Counted from the stretch's first letter, positions 8,389 through 19,163 are shown. The stretch: 64,000 bases of DNA from Actinopolyspora halophila DSM 43834 (GCF_000371785.1 NZ_AQUI01000002.1:4451352-4515351); one strand, 5' to 3'. Numbers and translations are program-made. The notes: generated by a model from the sequence alone, not told the origin.

Positions 8389-8801
8389 GTGACAACGACG
8401 CAGCCTCTCGATGACGGACCGTTCTACCACGGCACGAAGGCGGATCTCCGAGCCGGAGATCACCTCGCTGCCGGGTTCCGGTCGAACTACCACTCCGACG
8501 TCGTGATGAACCACATCTACTTCACCGCGCTGCCGAACAGCGCGGGGCTCGCCGCCGAACTCGCGCCGGGCGACCGGGAACCGCGCGTGTACCTCGTCGA
8601 ACCCACCGGGCCGTTCGAGGACGATCCGAATCTCACCGACAAGAGGTTCCCCGGCAACCCCACCCGGTCATACCGCAGCAGCGATCCGCTCAAGATCGTG
8701 CGCGAGGTGACCGACTGGACGCGCCTGACCCCGGAAGAGCTGCAGGATTGGCGGGAGCGCCTCGCCGCGCTCCTCGAGAGCGGCGAGGCCGTGATCATCA
8801 A

Positions 8802-8805
<4 letters not shown>
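8389..8805 (+). CDS. arr: Rifamycin ADP-ribosyltransferase (Arr family)
   Basis: The 138-residue product has the full length and the diagnostic blocks of Arr enzymes: FYHGTKADLRAGD near residue 12, MNHIYFTA, VYLVEPTGPFEDDPNLTDK in pieces, and the highly conserved FPGNPTRSYRS. Arr transfers ADP-ribose from NAD to a hydroxyl on the ansa chain of rifamycins, inactivating them; it acts in the cytoplasm as a single-domain protein. The start is GTG at 8389 without a strong ribosome-binding site. The TAA stop overlaps the TAG stop of convergent ychF. The gene lies between two copies of the ychF 3' end, suggesting acquisition by insertion there. Confidence 0.9.
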
Positions 8806-9881
<1,076 letters not shown>

Positions 9882-9963
9882 AGCTGTCCAAGTCTAGGAG
9901 CCCCTCCGCGATCTCGGTCAGACGGTCGGGCGACGGCGCGCTGCCCGCCTTCCGGAGGAGCGC

Positions 9964-10164
9964 TCAGTAGCCGCCGTTCTCCTGCTCCTGCTGGTCCCCG
10001 TCCTGCTCCTGTTCCTGTTCCTGCTGGTCCCCGTCCTGCTCCTGTTCCTGCTCCTGCTGGTCGCCGCCCCCACCGCCGGTGTCCTCGCAGGCGGCCCCGA
10101 GCAGCAACGTCAAAGCGGCCAGCACGGCCCCTGCCACTCGTCGCGCACGCAGTCCCCGAGTCAT
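9964..10164 (-). CDS. Small lipoprotein with Gln/Glu-rich repeats
   Basis: This 66-residue product begins MTRGLRARRVAGAVLAALTL and has a lipobox-like LLGAAC, so it is probably exported and lipidated at that cysteine. The mature part is a glycine run followed by an 11-residue repeat built of DGDQQEQEQEQ units and a NGGY end. The repeat is encoded by 33-bp direct repeats at 9988-10020 and 10021-10053 with a partial third. It is strongly acidic and likely unstructured. The longer frame starting at 10314 lacks signal-peptide features and is not preferred. Function unknown; copy number of the repeat is likely to vary between strains. Confidence 0.55.
   Translation of the reverse strand: MTRGLRARRVAGAVLAALTLLLGAACEDTGGGGGDQQEQEQEQDGDQQEQEQEQDGDQQEQENGGY
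9988..10064. repeat. 33-bp coding tandem repeat
   Basis: Two 33-bp units (9988-10020 and 10021-10053) differ by very few bases and are followed by an 11-base partial unit. They encode the Gln/Glu/Asp repeat of the small lipoprotein and do not disturb the reading frame. Confidence 0.85.
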
Positions 10165-10331
10165 GCCTCGAAGGTAGGCCGCCCCACCGGCGAACGCAGC
10201 GCGGTCGCCCGATCCCGCCGGAACGGGCGGGCACGCCCCCACCGGAACTCCCCGCTTCCGCGCGGGCTCGGACACAGCCGTGTCCGATTTCCGCCGGTGC
10301 TTCGCTGCCCGCAAGTGGCACTATCGGGTTC

Positions 10332-11840
10332 ATGCTGGTCAGCGAAGAACGAGCCTACCGAGCCGTCGCCTCCCGCGACACCAGGTTCGACGGCTGCTTC
10401 ATCACCGGCGTCCGCAGCACCGGCATCTACTGCCGGCCCTCCTGCCCGGCACGCACCCCCAAGGCCGGCAACGTCGAGTTCTTCCCGACCGCGGCCGCGG
10501 CGCAGCAAGCGGGATATCGATCCTGCAGGCGCTGCCTGCCCGACGCCGTGCCCGGGTCCCCCGAGTGGGACCTGCGGGCCGATCTGGCGGGCCGGGCCAT
10601 GCGCCTGGTCGACGACGGGACCGTAGACCGGGAAGGCGTCTCCGGCCTGGCGGCCCGCCTCGGCTACTCCACCAGGCACCTGACCAGAGTGCTCACCGCG
10701 GAGCTCGGGGCCGGACCGCTCGCACTCGCCCGCGCCCACCGGGCGCACACCGCCCGACTGCTGATCGAAACCACCGGACTCGAGTTCATCGAGGTGGCCC
10801 ACGCTGCCGGTTTCGCGAGCCTGCGACAGTTCAACGACACCGTGCGCGAGGTCTTCGCCACCACCCCCACGGCGCTGCGCGACCGAGCCGACCGCCGCAC
10901 CGGCCCGGATGAGCTCCCGGCGGGGACACTGCGGCTGCGGCTGCCGCTGCGGACGCCCTTCGACGCGGCGGGGACGCTGAACTTCCTGCTCACCGAGGCC
11001 GTCCCCGGTGTCGAGTGGGGATCGAGCGCGCACTACGGCAGAACGCTGCGGCTTCCCCGCGGAACGGGAAGCGCCGAACTGGTCCCGCGGCGGCAACACG
11101 TCGCGGCCACGCTGCGGCTGACCGACCTGCGCGACCTCGGCAGCGCGGTCACCCGGCTGCGCAGACTGCTGGACCTGGACTGCGACCCGGTCGCCGTCGA
11201 CGAAGCGCTCGGCAACGACCCCGCCCTGTCCGGGGCGGTGCGGCGCTCACCGGGAATCCGGTTCCCCGGCACCGTCGACGGCCCCGAGACCGCGCTCCGC
11301 GCGGTGCTGTCCCGCGGACTCCCGCGGGAAACGGCCGCGGAACGCACGGCGGCGCTCGTCGAAGCACTGGGCGAGCCGGTACGCGGGATCACGGAGAGCA
11401 CCCGGACGAGGCTGTTCCCCGTCCCGGAAGAAGTGGCCGAGCACGCCGCGCGGGTGCTGCCCCGCTCGGCCGAAGGCAGCGCGGCGGTCCGCGCGCTCGC
11501 GGAAAGGATCGCGGCGGACGACATCCGGATCGACACGGGCAGGGACAACGCCGAACTGCGGAGCGAACTGCGCGAGATCGGCGGCCTCGACCCCACCACC
11601 ACCGAACACGTCACCGCCAGGGTGCTCGGCGAACCGGACTCCCTCGCACCCGGCGATCCGGTGCTGCTGCGCGGCGCGGCGCGACTCGGGCTCACCCCGG
11701 ATCGAGCCGAGCTGACGCGGCACGCCCGCGGATGGTCACCCTGGCGCTCCTACGCGGCGATGCACCTGCGGCGGATCGGTGCGCAACACACCCACACCGG
11801 CTCGGAAGAGCCCCCGAACACGGAAGAAGGACGAGAATGA
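10332..11840 (+). CDS. Ada-type AraC regulator fused to AlkA-like DNA glycosylase
   Basis: This 502-residue fusion has three parts. Residues 5-75 form the zinc-bound methyl-acceptor domain of Ada with cysteines 34, 38, 65 and 68 (YCRPSC and CRRC). Residues about 85-195 are an AraC helix-turn-helix. Residues about 200-490 resemble the AlkA N-terminal domain and the HhH-GPD fold, ending WSPWRSYAAMHLRR. The protein should sense methylphosphotriesters and excise alkylated bases such as 3-methyladenine. The usual helix-hairpin-helix (GIGPWTA) reads IGGLDPTTTEHV here, so glycosylase function may be altered. The ATG at 10332 has no strong ribosome-binding site. The stop overlaps the ogt start by four bases, so the two form an operon. 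Confidence 0.88.
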   Translation: MLVSEERAYRAVASRDTRFDGCFITGVRSTGIYCRPSCPARTPKAGNVEFFPTAAAAQQAGYRSCRRCLPDAVPGSPEWDLRADLAGRAMRLVDDGTVDREGVSGLAARLGYSTRHLTRVLTAELGAGPLALARAHRAHTARLLIETTGLEFIEVAHAAGFASLRQFNDTVREVFATTPTALRDRADRRTGPDELPAGTLRLRLPLRTPFDAAGTLNFLLTEAVPGVEWGSSAHYGRTLRLPRGTGSAELVPRRQHVAATLRLTDLRDLGSAVTRLRRLLDLDCDPVAVDEALGNDPALSGAVRRSPGIRFPGTVDGPETALRAVLSRGLPRETAAERTAALVEALGEPVRGITESTRTRLFPVPEEVAEHAARVLPRSAEGSAAVRALAERIAADDIRIDTGRDNAELRSELREIGGLDPTTTEHVTARVLGEPDSLAPGDPVLLRGAARLGLTPDRAELTRHARGWSPWRSYAAMHLRRIGAQHTHTGSEEPPNTEEGRE

Positions 11841-12334
11841 TCGCCCACCGCTCCACCATCGACACTCACCTCGGCCCGTTCACCACCGTCGTCGACGCGG
11901 ACGGGGCGGTACTCGCCTCCGGCTGGACCGCGGAGGTGGACGAACTGCTGTCCCTGACAGCCGCATCGCTGCGCCCCACCGAGACGCGGAAGGCACTCGA
12001 CCTCGGCGCGGTGGACAAGGCGGTCGAGCGGTACCACGCGGGTGAGCTGGACGCCGTCGACGAGATCCCGGTGCGGCAACGTTCCGGGCCCTTCCGGGAG
12101 CACACCTGGGCAGCGCTGCGCACGGTCCCGGCGGGTGCCCCCGTCACCTACCGGGAGTGCGCCGCGCTGGCGGGGCGTCCGGAAGCGGCGCGGGCCGCCG
12201 CGGCGGCCTGCGCCAACAACGCGGCGGCGTTGTTCGTGCCCTGCCACAGGGTGCTGCGCGGCGACGGCGCACTCGGCGGGTTCCGCTGGGGGACCGACCT
12301 CAAGGCCGGACTGCTCGAACACGAGAAGGGCTGA
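11837..12334 (+). CDS. ogt: Methylated-DNA--protein-cysteine methyltransferase
   Basis: The 165-residue protein carries the suicide methyl-acceptor motif PCHRV near the C-terminus, preceded by the Asn hinge AACANNAAALFV and followed by GALGGFRWG. It directly reverses O6-methylguanine and O4-methylthymine by moving the methyl group to the active-site cysteine. It is translationally coupled (ATGA overlap) to the Ada/AlkA fusion, giving a compact adaptive-response operon in which sensor, base excision and direct reversal are encoded together. Confidence 0.93.
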   Translation: MIAHRSTIDTHLGPFTTVVDADGAVLASGWTAEVDELLSLTAASLRPTETRKALDLGAVDKAVERYHAGELDAVDEIPVRQRSGPFREHTWAALRTVPAGAPVTYRECAALAGRPEAARAAAAACANNAAALFVPCHRVLRGDGALGGFRWGTDLKAGLLEHEKG

Positions 12335-12423
12335 CCGATGTCGGGCCTGGCCGGAGCGAGAGCCCGCGAGAGGTTCCGCCACCCGCACCGCCACGCAAGA
12401 GGACCGGACATGTTCCGCCGAAA

Positions 12424-13770
12424 TCAGGTGCGGGTGGACCTCACTCCACCGATCTCCCCGTTCCGGAAGGCCTCGACGAACAGCCGGTAGTCGTCGCGCA
12501 CCACGTCGGCGTACTCCATCGCGAAGTCGCACAACCAGTTCGCGAACTCCTCCTCGTGACCTCCCACCACGTTCAGGATCGCGTCCTCGGTCTGGAAGGG
12601 GACCAGCGTCTGGTCCGAGTCGGAGTCGGACACGCAGTGCACCTTGGCCACGGCCCGCCCCAGGTAGTCCACCACCGGCAGGATGTCCTCCGGCTCGGTC
12701 AGCTCACTCCAGTCCAGGTCGGAGACGTAGGGCGAGACCTCCGAGACCACGTAGCCGACTCCGTCGATCTCGGTGTAGCCGAGCAGCGCGTCGGAGTGCG
12801 CCTGCAGCGCCCGCTGGGAGAGCGCGGTGCGCTGACCGTGGTGCAGGAAGTAGTTCCTGATCCGCTCGTCGGGCACCACGGCGGTGGGAGCGGCCACGTT
12901 GGCCTGCTTCATGGACAGGATCAGGTCGTTCTCCAGCGCCTCGTTCTCGCCCTCGAGCAGCAGGCTGTACGCGGGCAGGCCGGCGCTGCCGATGCCGAAA
13001 CCGCTGCGCCCCACGACGTCCTTGACCCCGTAGGCGATGTCGCTCATCTTCTTGTCCTGCGGGATCGTCTCCAGATAGCGCTCGTAGGCCTCGAGGACGC
13101 GCTTGTACTCCTGCTCGTCGAGCCTGCGCACCCCGGGGCCCTCCCGGAACCGGCGATCGAAGCCCTCGGTCTCGGTGTCCCGGTCCAGCAGGCCTCCCCT
13201 GCTGTACAACCGCGCATGACGCAGCACCTCGTGGATCGCGCCGTCGGTGTTGCGCATGTTCAGCGAGAAGGCCGCGTCGTTACCGCCCTCGACGAAACGA
13301 CGTACCTGGTCGATGTAGGAGCGCGTGGCGTCCTTCACGAACTTCTCGATGTCCTCGTCCGGCAGCGCCTTGCTCCAGCCGAGCAGGGCGATGCTGGCGG
13401 CGAACCGCTGCAGATCCCAGGTGAAGTGCCCCAGATAGGCCTCGTCGAAGTCGTTGACGTCGAAGATCAGCACGCCTTCGCCGTCCATGTAGGTGCCGAA
13501 GTTCTCGGCGTGCAGGTCCCCCTGGATCCAAACCCTGCCGGTGCGCTCGTCGGCCCACGGGTCCCTGATCCTGGCGACGTCGGAGTAGAACAGGCTGGCG
13601 CTACCCCGGTAGAAGGCGAACGGGGAGGCGGCCATCTTGCGGAACTTGGTGCGGAACGCGGCGGGCTTGTCCCGCATCAGTTCCGAGAACGTGTCGACGA
13701 GCGTGTTCACGATGTGCTCGCGACGAGCATCCGAATCGTGAACCTCCAGCATGTTGGACAGCTCGGACAT
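12424..13770 (-). CDS. DUF2252 family protein
   Basis: A 448-residue DUF2252 protein. Conserved blocks include FRKMAASPFAFYRGSASLFY, IQGDLHAENFGTY and LIFDVNDFDEAYLGHFTWDL near residues 45-130, which resemble the catalytic and metal-binding loops of kinase-like phosphotransferases. The reaction is unknown. AAAGG lies about eight bases before the ATG at 13770. It sits between the ogt operon and sbcC, on the same strand as sbcCD but with a gap of about 190 bases, so co-transcription is uncertain. Confidence 0.88.
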   Translation of the reverse strand: MSELSNMLEVHDSDARREHIVNTLVDTFSELMRDKPAAFRTKFRKMAASPFAFYRGSASLFYSDVARIRDPWADERTGRVWIQGDLHAENFGTYMDGEGVLIFDVNDFDEAYLGHFTWDLQRFAASIALLGWSKALPDEDIEKFVKDATRSYIDQVRRFVEGGNDAAFSLNMRNTDGAIHEVLRHARLYSRGGLLDRDTETEGFDRRFREGPGVRRLDEQEYKRVLEAYERYLETIPQDKKMSDIAYGVKDVVGRSGFGIGSAGLPAYSLLLEGENEALENDLILSMKQANVAAPTAVVPDERIRNYFLHHGQRTALSQRALQAHSDALLGYTEIDGVGYVVSEVSPYVSDLDWSELTEPEDILPVVDYLGRAVAKVHCVSDSDSDQTLVPFQTEDAILNVVGGHEEEFANWLCDFAMEYADVVRDDYRLFVEAFRNGEIGGVRSTRT

Positions 13771-13959
13771 GTGTCGACCTTTCCCGGCCCCGGGGGCCGC
13801 CTTTTCGCTTCCCTCGATCGTCGAGGTTTTCCGTTCGGGTTGTCGTAGTGGTCGCCCGGCGGGAACCTCCCACCGGCTCTCGCCGCGGGGCCCTTCCGCG
13901 CGTGGCGTCTCGCGTCTCGCCGGAACGTCCGCGCGTGAGCACGCCGCGGAGGCGCACGG

Positions 13960-16914
13960 TCACGACTCGATCGCCAAGGACGAACCACCGCGCGACTTGC
14001 GCACCCGCAGACGCACCGGAATCCGCTGCCGCAGCTCGTCGACGTGGGAAACCAGCCCGACGACCCGTCCACCGGCGCGCAACTCGTCCAACGCGTCCAT
14101 CACCAGGTCGAGTGTATCCCCGTCCAGGGTGCCGAACCCCTCGTCGATGAACAGGGTGTCCAACATCGCTCCCCCGGCCTCCGCGCTCACCACGTCGGCG
14201 AGCCCGAGGGCCAGCGCGAGCGAGGCCAGAAAGGTCTCGCCCCCGGACAGGGTCTTGGTCGACCGGGTGCGCCCCGAGTAGTCGTCGACCACCCGCAGAT
14301 CGAGCCCACCCCGCTTGCCGTGCGGTCCCTGCTCGTCGGAGTGCACGAAGGAGTAGCGCCCGTCGCTCATGTGCCCGAGCCGCTGGGTGGCCGCCGCGGC
14401 CACCTCCTCCAGCCGCGCGGCGAGCACGTAGGAACGCAGGGTCATCCTGCGTGCGTTCTGCCCCTGCCCGTTGATCACATCGGTCAGCGCGTCCAGCTCG
14501 GCGAACTCGGCCTCGAGCGGTTCCAGCTCCTTCCAGGAGTCGCGCAGCTGCCGCCCGAGCTCGGTGATCTCGTCGACACGCCGGTCGAGGTCGGCCGCCG
14601 TGGTGGCCGCCTCCTGAGCCGCGTCCCTGGCCCGATCGGCCTCCTCCGCCGCTGCCGCCACGTCCACTTCGGTCTCGACGGACACGTCGGCCAGTTCCCG
14701 CAGCGTCGCCCGCGCCGCGGCCTCCCGACGGTCCACCTCGGCCAACCACTCCTCGAGCTCCTCGACACGCCGTTGTTCCCGCCGCGCGTCCAGGGCCTGC
14801 TCGGGGGTCTCGAATCCGTTGTCCGCCGCGGTGCGGGCGAGCTCCGCGCGCTGTTCGGACTCCCGGTCCGATGCCCGGTCGTGGTCCCCCTTGGCAGCGG
14901 CGATCCGGTCGATCCGTTCCGCACGCTCCACCAGGTGCCGCCTGCGGGCGGTGATCGTGTCGAACTCGCCGCGGGACTCGCTCAACCGCTGCTCCCGTTC
15001 CCGCACCTGCTCGGCGAGCGAGTCGCGGGAGGAACGAGCGGTGGCGAGCCGCTCGGCCAGTTCGGAACGCCGCTCACCGAGCCGCTCGCTGCGGGTCTCC
15101 AGTTCGGCCAACTGCGCTGCCCTGGTATCGCGCTGCGCGACCAGCTCGCTCAGCCGGTCCCGCTCGGAGGTGGTCCTGTCCAGTTCGGACCGCAGCCACT
15201 GCTCGGTGCGCTCGCCCACCTGCTCGCGCAGCCGCGCGCACTCCCGTTCGGCCTCCTCCGCCAGGCCACGCTGCTCGTCACGCCACCGCTGGAGCTCCGC
15301 CTCCTTCTCGCGGGCCAGCCGCTCGTCCTCGGCACCGACGGTTCCCTCGTGCGGCTCGGCCGGTTCGGGATGCCGCGTGCCGCCGCACACCGGGCAGGCC
15401 GTTCCCTCGTCCAGCTCCGCGGCCAGCTCGGCGGCCATCCCGGCCAACCTGAGTTCCCGAACCCGCTGCAACTCGGCGCGCGCGCTCTGATGATCGTCCA
15501 CGGCCCGGCGCTCGCGGTCCCGCGCCTCGACGTTCCGGGTTTCCGCCGCGGGAAGTTCCCGCGCGGCGCGCAACGCCGCGTCAAGTTCCTCCCGGTTCTT
15601 GCGCACCACCTCGAGTCGTTCGGGGGCCTGCTCGGCCTCGTGCACCTCCGCGCGGGCCCGCTCGACGGCCGCGGGCAGTCGCCCCACCTGCTCGGCCAGG
15701 TCCGCGTCCGTGGCCGCGTCGGTCTCGATCCGCTCGTCCAGCTCGGTGATCCGTTCCCGATCACCGCGCTGCTGCTCGGCCTCGGATTCCAGGCTCTCCA
15801 GCACGGCGGCCCGCTCCCGGTACCGCACGGCCAGCGCCCGCAGCTCCTCCGGGTCCGCCGGGGAGTCGGTGTCCACATCGGGGCAGGCCGCCCGTGCCTC
15901 CCGCAGTTCCGTCTCGGATTCCCGCAGTGCTGCCGTGGCCCTGTCGACGGTCCTTCCCACATCGACCACCGAGGTGGCGCGCCGTGCCGCCTCCAGCTCG
16001 GCCCTGGCCGCGCCGTGCTGTTCGGACTCGGCAGCCAGCTCGTCGAGCTCCGAACGTGCCGTGCGGACCCTGCCGACCCGGTCGGCGAGCTCCCGCTGCT
16101 TGGCCAGGGCGTCGTCGGCCTGTTCGCGCCGCCGCCGCAGCCGGTCGAGTTCGCCGCGTGCGCGTTCGCTCTCCCGGGTGAAGCTCTTCTCGACCCCCTC
16201 CAACCAGGTGGCCCGGTCCTCCTCCTCGAGAGGCTCGCTGCCCACCACCTGGGTGAGTCGGGCCAGCAGCCGGTCGGACTCCCCGCGCCGCTGCTCCAGT
16301 TCCCGGCCGCGTTCGTGGCGGGTGTCCCTGAACCACTTCTCCACTGCGGAGAACCGCCGCGTCCCGAACAGTCGCTCCAGCAGGTCACCCCGTTCCTTGG
16401 CGTCGGCACGCAGGAAGCGGGCGAAGTCCCCCTGCGGCAGCAGCGCGACGTGGCAGAACTGCTTGGCGTCTATACCGAGCAAGCGCTCGATCGTGGGACG
16501 CACCTCGGCCGGCCGGGTGATCCCTTCGCGCACCTCACCGGAGGGGGGCTCGTTCAACCAGGTCAGCGAGGCCTTGGCCTTCTCGGTCGTGTCCCCCTGT
16601 CCGGACTTCTTCGGACGCTCGTACTCCGGGTTGCGCTCCACGCGCAGCCGGTGCCCCTGCACGCTCAGCTCCAACGAGACCCGGGTGGGGGTCGCCGGGT
16701 CGGCCGTGTCGCAACGCAGTGCCTTGGTCTGATTGCGCGCCCCGGGGACCTCGCCGTACAGGGCGAACACGATCGCGTCCAGCACGGTGGTCTTTCCCGC
16801 GCCGGTGTCGCCGTGCAGCAGGAACAACCCGTCACCGCTCAACTCGTCGAAATCCACCAGCTGGCGGTCCCGGAACGGCCCGAAGGCCGACATCTCCAGT
16901 CGGTGCAGTCTCAT
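13960..16914 (-). CDS. sbcC: Exonuclease SbcC (SMC-like ATPase subunit)
   Basis: A 984-residue Rad50/SbcC protein. The Walker A GDTGAGKTTVLDAIVFALYG lies near residue 35, two long Glu/Arg-rich coiled coils flank the zinc hook ACPVCGGTRHP at about residue 480, and the C-terminal head has the signature LSGGETFLASLALALGLADV and Walker B LFIDEGFGTLD. With SbcD it forms an ATP-dependent nuclease that opens hairpins and processes double-strand break ends. The ATG at 16914 overlaps the sbcD stop by four bases. Confidence 0.96.
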   Translation of the reverse strand: MRLHRLEMSAFGPFRDRQLVDFDELSGDGLFLLHGDTGAGKTTVLDAIVFALYGEVPGARNQTKALRCDTADPATPTRVSLELSVQGHRLRVERNPEYERPKKSGQGDTTEKAKASLTWLNEPPSGEVREGITRPAEVRPTIERLLGIDAKQFCHVALLPQGDFARFLRADAKERGDLLERLFGTRRFSAVEKWFRDTRHERGRELEQRRGESDRLLARLTQVVGSEPLEEEDRATWLEGVEKSFTRESERARGELDRLRRRREQADDALAKQRELADRVGRVRTARSELDELAAESEQHGAARAELEAARRATSVVDVGRTVDRATAALRESETELREARAACPDVDTDSPADPEELRALAVRYRERAAVLESLESEAEQQRGDRERITELDERIETDAATDADLAEQVGRLPAAVERARAEVHEAEQAPERLEVVRKNREELDAALRAARELPAAETRNVEARDRERRAVDDHQSARAELQRVRELRLAGMAAELAAELDEGTACPVCGGTRHPEPAEPHEGTVGAEDERLAREKEAELQRWRDEQRGLAEEAERECARLREQVGERTEQWLRSELDRTTSERDRLSELVAQRDTRAAQLAELETRSERLGERRSELAERLATARSSRDSLAEQVREREQRLSESRGEFDTITARRRHLVERAERIDRIAAAKGDHDRASDRESEQRAELARTAADNGFETPEQALDARREQRRVEELEEWLAEVDRREAAARATLRELADVSVETEVDVAAAAEEADRARDAAQEAATTAADLDRRVDEITELGRQLRDSWKELEPLEAEFAELDALTDVINGQGQNARRMTLRSYVLAARLEEVAAAATQRLGHMSDGRYSFVHSDEQGPHGKRGGLDLRVVDDYSGRTRSTKTLSGGETFLASLALALGLADVVSAEAGGAMLDTLFIDEGFGTLDGDTLDLVMDALDELRAGGRVVGLVSHVDELRQRIPVRLRVRKSRGGSSLAIES

Positions 16915-18089
16915 TCCCGCACCTCCGAGGCACGCACGTCGGCCAGCGCCCGGTCCAGCAGAGCTCGCTCCGATTCGGACGGATCACCTCCGCGGCAGTT
17001 GGCCACGAAGTCCCGCGCGATCTGCTGCTCGTCGCGACCGCGCACCGCCTCCGAGTAGCGCAGCGCCGCCCCGGCCCGCCCTTCGGCCGGCTGCCAGTCC
17101 ATGTGCACCGCGTGGGGAAAACGCCGCTGCAACCTGCGCATACCGTCCAACGGCCGCGTCTCGTCGATGACCGTGGCGGAGACGTAGCAGTCCGTGAACG
17201 CCTCGTGCTCCGGATCGTTCAGCAACTCCTCGAGCGTTCCCTCCACAGTGGCCAGCTCGCGCGGGACGGGCAGCTCGTGCCGCCGTGCTTCGGAAACCCC
17301 GTCAGCGCCCAGCTCGATCAACCAGACCGACTTGCGCTGCCCGGCCTCGGAGAACGAGTAGGCCAGCGGACTGCCCGAGTAGCGCACCCGCTCGGAAACG
17401 CGCTGCGGACCGTGCAGATGCCCCAGCGCCGCGTAGTCGACCCCGTCGAACACCGCGGCGGGGACCCGGTCGACACCACCGACGGCGATGTTGCGTTCGG
17501 AATCGCTGCCCTCGCCCCCGGTGACGAACGCGTGGGCGAGCACCACCGACCGCGCCGCGGGCCTGCCGGCCAGCTCCGCACGAACCCGGTTCATGGCCTC
17601 CTCCAGCACGGAAGGGTGATCACGGCCGATGTCCTGTGCGCAGGCCCCCGGTGCGGGTGTGGAACGCAGCACCTGTCGCGCCGGGTCCGGCTCCAGGTAC
17701 GGGATCCCGTAGAAGGCGACCGGGCCGTGCTCGTCCTCGAGTACCGTCGGTTCGTGCAGCCGGGAAGTCCTGGTGTGCAGGTGCAGACCTCCAGCGGCCG
17801 CGAACTCCGCGAACGCGCCGACACGCTGTGGCGAGTCGTGGTTGCCCGGAGTGACGACCAGCCGGGCCCCCGCGTCGCGGATCCGCTCCAGGACGTCCAC
17901 GCACAACCGCACCGCCTCGCCGGAGGGAACCGAGCGGTCGTAGAGATCACCGGAGACCAGCACGACGTCCACGCGTTCCGCGCGGACCAGCTCGGCCAGT
18001 TCGGACAACACACGCCACTGATCGTCCAGCAGGTCGTGCCCGTGGAAGGTACGACCGATGTGCCAGTCGGAGGTGTGCAGCAGGCGCAT
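16911..18089 (-). CDS. sbcD: Exonuclease SbcD (Mre11-like nuclease)
   Basis: The 392-residue protein begins MRLLHTSDWHIGRTFHG and shows the metallophosphoesterase motifs in order: DWH, VSGDLYDRSVP, VTPGNHDSPQRV, VLAHAF and LGHLHGPQRV. It is the Mn-dependent nuclease partner of SbcC. Translation coupling through the ATGA overlap with sbcC implies stoichiometric production. A plus-strand rmuC homologue diverges from it, grouping DNA-end-processing genes. Confidence 0.96.
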   Translation of the reverse strand: MRLLHTSDWHIGRTFHGHDLLDDQWRVLSELAELVRAERVDVVLVSGDLYDRSVPSGEAVRLCVDVLERIRDAGARLVVTPGNHDSPQRVGAFAEFAAAGGLHLHTRTSRLHEPTVLEDEHGPVAFYGIPYLEPDPARQVLRSTPAPGACAQDIGRDHPSVLEEAMNRVRAELAGRPAARSVVLAHAFVTGGEGSDSERNIAVGGVDRVPAAVFDGVDYAALGHLHGPQRVSERVRYSGSPLAYSFSEAGQRKSVWLIELGADGVSEARRHELPVPRELATVEGTLEELLNDPEHEAFTDCYVSATVIDETRPLDGMRRLQRRFPHAVHMDWQPAEGRAGAALRYSEAVRGRDEQQIARDFVANCRGGDPSESERALLDRALADVRASEVRE

Positions 18090-18233
18090 GGGTAGCACGC
18101 TATCGACGATCGACGGCGGTTCGGGCGACCGGTCACCTGCTCCGCCCGCGTGTCGGACTCGAACCCGCACACCTGAGGCGGTACGTCGAACATGATCGTC
18201 AGGAACACCGGCTTGGAGACGAAAGGAGCGTCC

Positions 18234-19163
18234 GTGGGACCGGGATTTCTCGGGGTGCTGGTCGTGGTGCTGATACTGCTGTTCGCGGGAGCCCTCACGA
18301 TGATATGGCGGCTCTACACCGACAACGCGCGCCGCGCGGACGAAGCGCTGCGGATGCTGGACGAGGAGCGTTCCCGCAGCGCCAGGCAGCAGGCGGAACT
18401 GCGCCGCTACGAGGTCACCTTCGCCTCGACCAACGGTCGGGGCGAACTGGGCGAGCAGGCGCTGGTGCGCACCGCGACCGCCCTCGGCCTGCGCGAGGGG
18501 GTGCACTTCACCCAGCAGACCGACATAGCGGGCGGCGGCGCGGCCCGACCTGATCTCGTGCTCACCGTGGGCGGGGGACGGCGCGTGCCGGTGGACGCGA
18601 AAGCCAGCCTGGCGGTGTGGGCCGAGGCCGTGGAAACCGACGACCCCGAGGAACGCCGCGAAGCGCTGCGGGTGCACGCCAAGAACATCAGGTCGCGGGC
18701 CAACGAGCTGGCGGGCAAGGACTACCGGCGCTGGGCCGACGCCATCTACGGGACCGTCATGTTCGTCCCCTCGGACTCGGCGGTCGTGTCCGCTCTGGAC
18801 GCCGACCCGAACCTGCTTACGTGGTTGTTGGACAAACGCGTCTTCCTCTGTGGACCGACCGGGTTCGCCGTGCTGGCCTCGGCCGCGATGTTCGCGGCCA
18901 CGGAACAGGCCATCTCCGAGGACATGGAACGGGTCCGCGCCCAGGCGGTGCGCGCCCAGCGCGCGGCCGGGTCCGCTGTGGAGGCCGTGAACCTGTCGAG
19001 CACGCACCTGCAGCGGTTCGTGTCCGCGCGGCGCAGGGAACTGGACGCGCTGGAGAACTTTCGCGGCGCGGTCCAACCGCTGGCCGAACTGTCCGACACC
19101 ACCGAAACCGGCCGGGTCGGCCGGGAAACGGAGTCCATCGCGGTGGACGGGGAGGGGAGTTGA
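18234..19163 (+). CDS. rmuC: DNA recombination protein RmuC homologue
   Basis: This 309-residue protein has an N-terminal membrane anchor (GVLVVVLILLFAGALTMIWRL), a short coiled coil, then the RmuC nuclease-like core: GRGELGEQALVRTATALGL, RPDLVLTVGGGRRVPVDAKASL in pieces, KDYRRWADAIYGTVMFVPSDSAV and FLCGPTGFAVLASAA. RmuC limits recombination at inverted repeats and is related to the PD-(D/E)xK nucleases (the PDL/VDAKAS segments fit). The GTG at 18234 is selected because AAAGGAG lies six bases upstream; an earlier ATG at 18192 adds 14 residues without support. The location beside sbcCD suits its role. Confidence 0.9.
   Translation: MGPGFLGVLVVVLILLFAGALTMIWRLYTDNARRADEALRMLDEERSRSARQQAELRRYEVTFASTNGRGELGEQALVRTATALGLREGVHFTQQTDIAGGGAARPDLVLTVGGGRRVPVDAKASLAVWAEAVETDDPEERREALRVHAKNIRSRANELAGKDYRRWADAIYGTVMFVPSDSAVVSALDADPNLLTWLLDKRVFLCGPTGFAVLASAAMFAATEQAISEDMERVRAQAVRAQRAAGSAVEAVNLSSTHLQRFVSARRRELDALENFRGAVQPLAELSDTTETGRVGRETESIAVDGEGS

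Noticed and set aside
9988-10064. Possible CRISPR-like direct repeats of 33 bp
   Set aside because: Units are contiguous without spacers and encode an in-frame peptide repeat.
18150-18185. tRNA-like segment (GACTCGAACCCGCACACC) between sbcD and rmuC
   Set aside because: On the minus strand it resembles a T-loop, but the T-stem does not pair and no acceptor, D or anticodon arms can be built.
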